From assembly GCA_900546735.1 (NCBI GenBank), contig URDW01000002.1, forward strand, positions 1 to 35,822: DNA of 35,822 bases, in the 5' to 3' direction. The notes beneath the pieces were generated by a model. It searched no databases, was not told where the DNA came from, and saw nothing but the letters and a program-made list of their open reading frames with translations. Of the stretch, positions 31,791 to 35,822 are shown piece by piece; within the stretch, counting starts at the first letter, position 1; every line of letters starts with the position of its first letter. The DNA comes from an uncultured Oscillospiraceae bacterium (GTDB taxonomy: Bacteria; Bacillota; Clostridia; Oscillospirales; Acutalibacteraceae). The position numbers and the translations under genes are program-made.

Positions 31791-34621
31791 TGTTTCGAGC
31801 TCCTTCCCTTTCTGATTTTACGAAGTATACATTTTCTAAGCTCTTCTACGCCGAAAACGACAAACGGAATGCAGATGAGATACGCCCACTCCGCAAGGCC
31901 GATCGGCGCCGTGTTGAACACGCCGTTCAAAAACGGGATATAAATAACCGCCAGCAAAACCAAGATCTCGACTACAAAGCCGATATTGATATAACGGTTG
32001 CTGAAAAGGCCGCGCTTGAACACAGACTCCAGATCTGTACGGTTGTTGAGCACCATACCGATCTGCGAGAAGACGACGCCGGCCAGCATCATCGTGGTGG
32101 CTTCGGCATACGTCCGCGTCCCCTCCGGGGCAAGCGGCACGTTCGGCCAGCCGGCCAGGTAATTGGCCAGGAAATAGCCGCCCAGACCGAACAGCGTGCC
32201 CAAAAAGCCGTACCAGATAAAGCCCACAAAAATCACGTTTTTATTGAGCAGGCGCTCCTTGGGCGAGCGCGGCGGCTTGTGCATGACGCTCTCCTCGGCT
32301 GCCTCGGCGCCAAGACCGAGCGCCGGCACCATGTCGGTGCCGAGGTCGATCGTCAGGATCTGCATGATCGTCAGCGGCATCGGGATCAGCCCGCCGGAGA
32401 TCAGGTTGGCGACCGGCGCGGCCGCCTCGGGCGTGTTGCTGTCAAAAATATAACGCAGGAATTTGCGGATATTGTTGTAAACGCTGCGCCCCTCTTCAAT
32501 GGCGCGCACGATGGTGGCAAAATTGTCGTCGCTGAGGATCATGTCGGCCGCTTCCTTGGCCACATCGGTGCCGGTGATGCCCATGGCGATGCCGATGTCG
32601 GCTTTTTTGAGCGCCGGCGAGTCGTTGACGCCGTCGCCGGTCACCGCCACGATGTTGCCCATTTCCTGCAGCGCGCAGACGATGCGGTACTTTTGCTCCG
32701 GCGCCATGCGGGCAAATACGACTTCGCCGGAAAGCGCCTCTTTGAGCGCCGCGTCGTCCATTTCGGCAAGCTCTGCGCCCGAGATCACGCGGGCGTCGTC
32801 GCCTTCGATAATGCCGATCTTGCGGGCGATGCTCTCGGCCGTCAGGCCGTAGTCGCCGGTGATCATAATGATTTTGATGCCGGCGCTGTGGCACAGGCGC
32901 ACCGCGTCTTTCACCTCGTTGCGGGGCGGGTCCTGCATGGCGACAAGGCCAAGGAACGTCAGGTCGCGCTCCACGTTTTCGGTGTTGTATTCACGAATAG
33001 ACGCCGGCAGCGTCTCATCCTCCTTGCGCAGGGGACGGTAGGCAACGGCCAGCACGCGCAGCCCCTCGCGGGCATAACGGTCGTTGGCCTGCATGATCTT
33101 TTCACGGTCCGCCTGCTCCATCGGGCGCGAAGCGGAAATGTCAAAACAGCGGCCGCAAAGCTCCATGACTTCTTTCGGGGAGCCTTTCACAAACGCGATT
33201 CGATTGGCGCCCTCAAACGGTTCGCGCAGCTGATGGATGGTGGTCATGCGCTTACGCGTGGAGTCGAACGGCAGTTCCATGATGCGCGGAAAGCGCTGGG
33301 ACAGCCGCGCCATGTCGATGCCGGCTTTGCCGGCCGCAACGCCAAGGCACGCCTCCGTCGGGTCGCCAAGCACGGTGTAACGTTCCTTGCCCTCTTCCGG
33401 CGGCAGCAGCTTTGCGTTGGCGCACAGCGCCGCGCCGCCCAAAAGCAGGTCAAGCGCAATACTGCTTTGTGCCGTAACGACCGTGTCGCCGTCGAGCACC
33501 TGCCCCTCGGGGCCGTAGCCCTCGCCGGTCACGCGCATTTCGCCGTGCATCTGCCAAAGGTGGTTGACCGTCATCTCATTTTGCGTGAGCGTGCCGGTTT
33601 TGTCGGAACAGATCACATTGGTGCAGCCAAGCGTTTCCACGGCTGACAGCTTTTTGACGAGCGCATGCTCCTTGGCCATTTTCTGCACGGCAAGCGCCAG
33701 TGAAAGCGTAACGGCCGGCAGCAGACCCTCCGGAATAAAGGCCACGATCATGCCGAGCGCGAACAAAAACGCCTCCATTGCCGGCGACTTGACCAGAAAA
33801 ACGGAAACCAGCATAAACACCACGCCCACGCTCAAAGCGATCACGGCGATCTGCTTGGTCAAAATATTGAGTTCTTTTTGCAGCGGGGAAAGGCTTTTTT
33901 TGGTGTTCTGCGTGAGGCCGGCGATTTTGCCGAACTCACTTTTCATACCGGTCGAAACGACCACGGCGCGGCAGGTGCCGGCTGCAGCCGAAGTGCCGGA
34001 AAACACCATGTTTTCCGCTTCTAAATAAGAGCAGTCTTTCAGCATGGGGTCGGCGCTCTTGCGGATGGGGTTGCTTTCGCCCGTCAGTGTGGACTGGTCG
34101 GCGCAGAAATCGTTGCTGTTCAGGATGCGGGCGTCTGCATTGATGCGGTCGCCGGCCTCCAGGACCATGATGTCGCCCGGCACGATGTCAGACGCCGGGA
34201 TGCGGATCTCTTCGCCGCCGCGCACGACGCGGGCGTTGACAGACAGCATTTTCTGCAGCGCGTCCGTTGCCTTTTCGGCTTTAAACTCCTGGAAGAAAGA
34301 GAAAAAGCCGTTAATGAGATTGACACAAAAGATCGAAATGCCAAGCTCCAGCGCGCCGGAGACGATGGCCATAATGCCGCCGGCCCACAGCAAAAGCGCC
34401 ATCAGGCTCGTAAAGTTTTTGAAAAGCTTTTTGGCCAAGCTCTCTTTTTTCTGCTGTGCCAGTTCGTTTTTGCCGTACTGCTCCAGACGCTTTTGCGCCT
34501 CCTCGGCAGTCAGGCCGCGCATGTCGGAATCCATCAGGCGGCAGGCCTCTACGGCGCCGACACGCAGGATCTTTGTTTTTACATCTTGTGTACCCGTGTC
34601 TTCACGGTGTTCGTTTTCCAT
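31787..34621 (-). CDS. P-type cation ATPase with Na+,K+-ATPase-like (IIC) ion-site motifs
   Basis: The 944-residue pump has A-domain TGES (180-183), phosphorylation site D340 in CSDKTGTLTQNEMTV, KGSPKE near 479, TGDGVNDSPA (661-670) and about ten membrane helices. Ion-site segments are IPEGLLP (M4, 296-302), SNTPE (M5, 728-732) and IDLGTDM (M6, 758-764). From memory, Na+,K+-ATPase has PEGLL, SNIPE and IDLGTDM there, whereas SERCA-type Ca2+ pumps have PEGLP, SSNVGE and NLVTDG, so a monovalent-cation pump is the better inference. The Cys- and His-rich metal domains of P1B pumps are absent. ATG 34621 has GGAG seven bases upstream. Two trkA genes follow in the operon. Confidence 0.85.
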   Translation of the reverse strand: MENEHREDTGTQDVKTKILRVGAVEACRLMDSDMRGLTAEEAQKRLEQYGKNELAQQKKESLAKKLFKNFTSLMALLLWAGGIMAIVSGALELGISIFCVNLINGFFSFFQEFKAEKATDALQKMLSVNARVVRGGEEIRIPASDIVPGDIMVLEAGDRINADARILNSNDFCADQSTLTGESNPIRKSADPMLKDCSYLEAENMVFSGTSAAAGTCRAVVVSTGMKSEFGKIAGLTQNTKKSLSPLQKELNILTKQIAVIALSVGVVFMLVSVFLVKSPAMEAFLFALGMIVAFIPEGLLPAVTLSLALAVQKMAKEHALVKKLSAVETLGCTNVICSDKTGTLTQNEMTVNHLWQMHGEMRVTGEGYGPEGQVLDGDTVVTAQSSIALDLLLGGAALCANAKLLPPEEGKERYTVLGDPTEACLGVAAGKAGIDMARLSQRFPRIMELPFDSTRKRMTTIHQLREPFEGANRIAFVKGSPKEVMELCGRCFDISASRPMEQADREKIMQANDRYAREGLRVLAVAYRPLRKEDETLPASIREYNTENVERDLTFLGLVAMQDPPRNEVKDAVRLCHSAGIKIIMITGDYGLTAESIARKIGIIEGDDARVISGAELAEMDDAALKEALSGEVVFARMAPEQKYRIVCALQEMGNIVAVTGDGVNDSPALKKADIGIAMGITGTDVAKEAADMILSDDNFATIVRAIEEGRSVYNNIRKFLRYIFDSNTPEAAAPVANLISGGLIPMPLTIMQILTIDLGTDMVPALGLGAEAAEESVMHKPPRSPKERLLNKNVIFVGFIWYGFLGTLFGLGGYFLANYLAGWPNVPLAPEGTRTYAEATTMMLAGVVFSQIGMVLNNRTDLESVFKRGLFSNRYINIGFVVEILVLLAVIYIPFLNGVFNTAPIGLAEWAYLICIPFVVFGVEELRKCILRKIRKGRSSKQ

Positions 34622-34667
34622 CTTTTTTCTCCTACAAACAAAACGAAAGATAAAAAATTGATTTGCT

Positions 34668-34776
34668 GAAAACGGCTGCGAAATGCAGCCGAACTGTGTT
34701 CCGCCCCTTTTGCGGCAGGCGGTCTCATCACCTCATTCTCTGTGTGCACACGGGGGCTGAAATGCCCCTGCACGAC
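34668..34776 (-). promoter_or_regulatory. Structured 5' leader of the P-type ATPase operon
   Basis: The predicted transcript starts near 34776 and has a leader of about 155 bases. On the minus strand its start folds as GTGCA-GGGGC-ATTTCA-GCCCC-CGTG-TGCAC. A second stem, CCGCC with GGCGG, surrounds the run TGCCGCAAAAGG. A third, CGGCTGC-ATTTC-GCAGCCG (plus 34673-34691), is followed by TTTT and resembles a terminator ahead of the Shine-Dalgarno. This spacing of stems before a terminator is riboswitch-like. I could not match it to the yybP-ykoY, ydaO or M-box consensus. Confidence 0.35.
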
Positions 34777-34782
34777 ACCGCC

Positions 34783-34810
34783 ATTATAGCATGTTCTATA
34801 CTCGTGTCAA
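34783..34810 (-). promoter_or_regulatory. Promoter of the P-type ATPase/trkA operon
   Basis: On the minus strand TTGACA (plus 34805-34810), 16 bases, TATAAT (plus 34783-34788): both boxes are perfect consensus. The region 34811-34913 upstream is AT-rich and shows nothing recognisable. Confidence 0.75.
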
Positions 34811-34913
34811 TAGGGAAAACGCAACTTTTTTCCATTATTTTTTCCGCAAAAACCAAAAAATGCAAAAACGCCCCAAATAATGGCCGAAATGCGCGCCGGC
34901 CATGCAAAAAAGG

Positions 34914-34947
34914 ATAAAAAAAGACGGCACAAAAGTGTGCCGTCTTT
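34914..34947 (-). terminator. Rho-independent terminator of the flavodiiron/rubredoxin operon
   Basis: On the minus strand AAAGACGGCACA and TGTGCCGTCTTT (plus 34920-34931 and 34936-34947) form a perfect 12-bp stem with a CTTT loop and a T-run, six bases past the rubredoxin stop. Confidence 0.9.
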
Positions 34948-34952
34948 GACCG

Positions 34953-35108
34953 TCAGTCCTCAGAAAATTCGTCTTTGCCTACGCCGCAGAGGGGGCATAC
35001 GAAATCCTCCGGGAGCTCGTCCCACTTCGTGCCGGGCTCAATGCCGTTGTCCGGATCGCCGAGTTCCTCATCATAGACATAGCCGCAAACGTTGCAGATA
35101 TAGCGCAT
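34953..35108 (-). CDS. Rubredoxin
   Basis: The 51-residue one-electron carrier protein starts at ATG 35108 (GGAGG eight bases upstream) and ends at TGA 34953-34955. Both iron knuckles are present: CNVCGY (C5, C8) and CPLCGV (C38, C41), binding one iron through four cysteines. Conserved surroundings are [37 protein letters not shown] and the acidic tail. The length is the family norm. It is 74 bases downstream of the flavodiiron protein gene, for which rubredoxin is the usual electron donor. Confidence 0.97.
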   Translation of the reverse strand: MRYICNVCGYVYDEELGDPDNGIEPGTKWDELPEDFVCPLCGVGKDEFSED

Positions 35109-35142
35109 GGTCAGCACCTCCTTACAAAAATAATTATGTCCG

Positions 35143-35167
35143 CTGCCGGCAAAAAATACACCGGCAG
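35143..35167. other. Stem-loop between the flavodiiron protein and rubredoxin genes
   Basis: CTGCCGG (35143-35149) pairs with CCGGCAG (35161-35167) around an 11-base AT-rich loop. No proper T-run follows on the minus strand. It could reduce readthrough or mark an mRNA processing site between the two genes. Confidence 0.4.
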
Positions 35168-35182
35168 GCAGTCTTTTTCGGT

Positions 35183-35822
35183 TTACGCCTGTACGCTTTG
35201 CACGATCTCGTCCACCAGCGCATCGACCGCGTCGTTTTGCGCCGCCTTCAGCGCTGATTTGACCGTAAGCGTGTTTTCCAGATACGTCATGTTTTTGAGC
35301 GGCGCCAAAATGTCTTTCATCTTTTTAGCGGCCACGGGCGCCCAGGAGCCGTTTTCGACAAACGCCACCGTCTTGTTCTGCAAAGCGTGGGCCGCCACAT
35401 CGTGCAGCAGGTCCTCCATTTTCACGAACACGCCCATATTATAAGTGTTCGCCGCAAAGACCACATGGCTGTATTTAAAGATTTGGGCAATGATTTCAGA
35501 AGCATGGGTGACCGAAACATCGAACACGCGTACTTCCACGCCCTTTTCGCGCAGACGGCAGGCCAGAATGTCGGCCGCGTTGGCCGTGTGGCCGTACACA
35601 GAAGCATAGGCCAGCACCACGCCCTGCTTTTCGGGGCGGTAGCTGCTCCAAAGATCGTATTTTTCTACGAAAAAGGCAATGTCCTGCGCCGTGCGGTGTA
35701 CAAAACCGTGCAGCGGGCAGATCAACTGAATGTCGAGCGCGGCGGCCTTTTTCAGCACCGCCTGCACCGAAGCGCCGAATTTGCCGACGATATTTGTGTA
35801 ATAGCGGCGCGCTTCATCCAGA
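35183..35822 (-). CDS. A-type flavodiiron protein FprA, C-terminal part (cut by window edge)
   Basis: The minus-strand reading continues without a start to the window edge (first full codon at 35821) and gives 212 C-terminal residues. The visible metallo-beta-lactamase end, [15 protein letters not shown], contains the last diiron-site histidine. It is followed by a flavodoxin domain starting [17 protein letters not shown] (FMN phosphate loop) with [14 protein letters not shown] and [17 protein letters not shown] further on. Flavodiiron proteins reduce O2 to water or NO to N2O and protect anaerobes. Downstream rubredoxin fits as its electron donor. The N-terminal diiron domain lies outside the window. 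Confidence 0.93.
   Translation of the reverse strand, partial: LDEARRYYTNIVGKFGASVQAVLKKAAALDIQLICPLHGFVHRTAQDIAFFVEKYDLWSSYRPEKQGVVLAYASVYGHTANAADILACRLREKGVEVRVFDVSVTHASEIIAQIFKYSHVVFAANTYNMGVFVKMEDLLHDVAAHALQNKTVAFVENGSWAPVAAKKMKDILAPLKNMTYLENTLTVKSALKAAQNDAVDALVDEIVQSVQA

Noticed and set aside
31790..33646. Long plus-strand open reading frame opposite the P-type ATPase
   Set aside because: It is Arg/His-rich shadow coding without motifs; the minus-strand ATPase carries all catalytic signatures.
31787..34621. P-type ATPase as a plain Ca2+ (SERCA/PMR1-like) pump
   Set aside because: M5 SNTPE and M6 IDLGTDM match the Na+,K+-ATPase pattern better than SERCA. Ca2+ cannot be fully excluded without a tree.
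34622..34776. ATPase leader as a yybP-ykoY, ydaO or M-box riboswitch
   Set aside because: The remembered core motifs of these classes do not appear; only the stem arrangement is suggestive.

Overview
The window reads as chromosomal DNA of an anaerobic, GC-rich member of the Clostridia, most likely an Oscillospirales/Ruminococcaceae-type gut organism; this is inferred from gene content only. The supporting genes are the [FeFe]-hydrogenase maturation set HydE/HydG/HydF, a flavodiiron protein with rubredoxin, QueH, an SDR-type fructuronate reductase beside UxuA, a stand-alone AICAR transformylase, and FtsEX beside PcsB/EnvC-like hydrolases. I see no rRNA, tRNA, CRISPR array, insertion sequence or phage gene. 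Many genes use GTG or TTG starts supported by good Shine-Dalgarno sequences.

Layout. 1-80 is the zinc-binding tail of SecA. 217-1629 (minus) holds a MazG-like pyrophosphohydrolase and a DUF2804 protein, the latter divergent from uxuA-uxuB (1794-3735), which reduces fructuronate to mannonate and dehydrates it to 2-keto-3-deoxygluconate. 3896-4940 has a frameshifted small membrane protein and an XRE-type membrane protein with a zinc ribbon. 5016-8943 (minus) is the hydrogenase maturation operon: TM1266-like regulator, hydE, hydG, hydF. It has its own promoter and a structured leader ending in a terminator hairpin. 9126-10696 (minus) is a pair of overlapping ATP-grasp ligases whose promoter interlocks with that of the divergent AICAR transformylase gene, followed by a frameshifted GNAT acetyltransferase.

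12635-14553 (minus) is yhaM-prmA. 14741-16522 is a zinc-ribbon/pseudokinase/PASTA membrane protein. 16601-18982 (minus) holds guaB and a membrane-anchored GDPD-family protein. 19048-25783 (minus) is a tightly packed chain: two M23 hydrolases, queH, rarA, an aldo/keto reductase, nth and aroK. 26025-29030 (minus) is ftsE-ftsX plus a third M23 coiled-coil hydrolase, the expected FtsEX-activated peptidoglycan hydrolase arrangement but with three hydrolase paralogues. 29329-30261 is a cysK-like gene.

30447-34621 (minus) is an operon of a large P-type ATPase whose ion-site motifs resemble the Na+,K+-ATPase (IIC) group, followed by two TrkA-type NAD-binding K+-channel regulators with no TrkH/KtrB membrane partner in view. 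The window ends with a flavodiiron protein (cut by the edge) and a 51-residue rubredoxin that would supply its electrons.

The points most worth a second look are the hyd-operon leader with two copies of a small hairpin motif, the Na+,K+-ATPase-like pump paired with two orphan TrkA proteins, the tandem ATP-grasp pair, the PASTA pseudokinase and the triplicated M23 genes at ftsEX.
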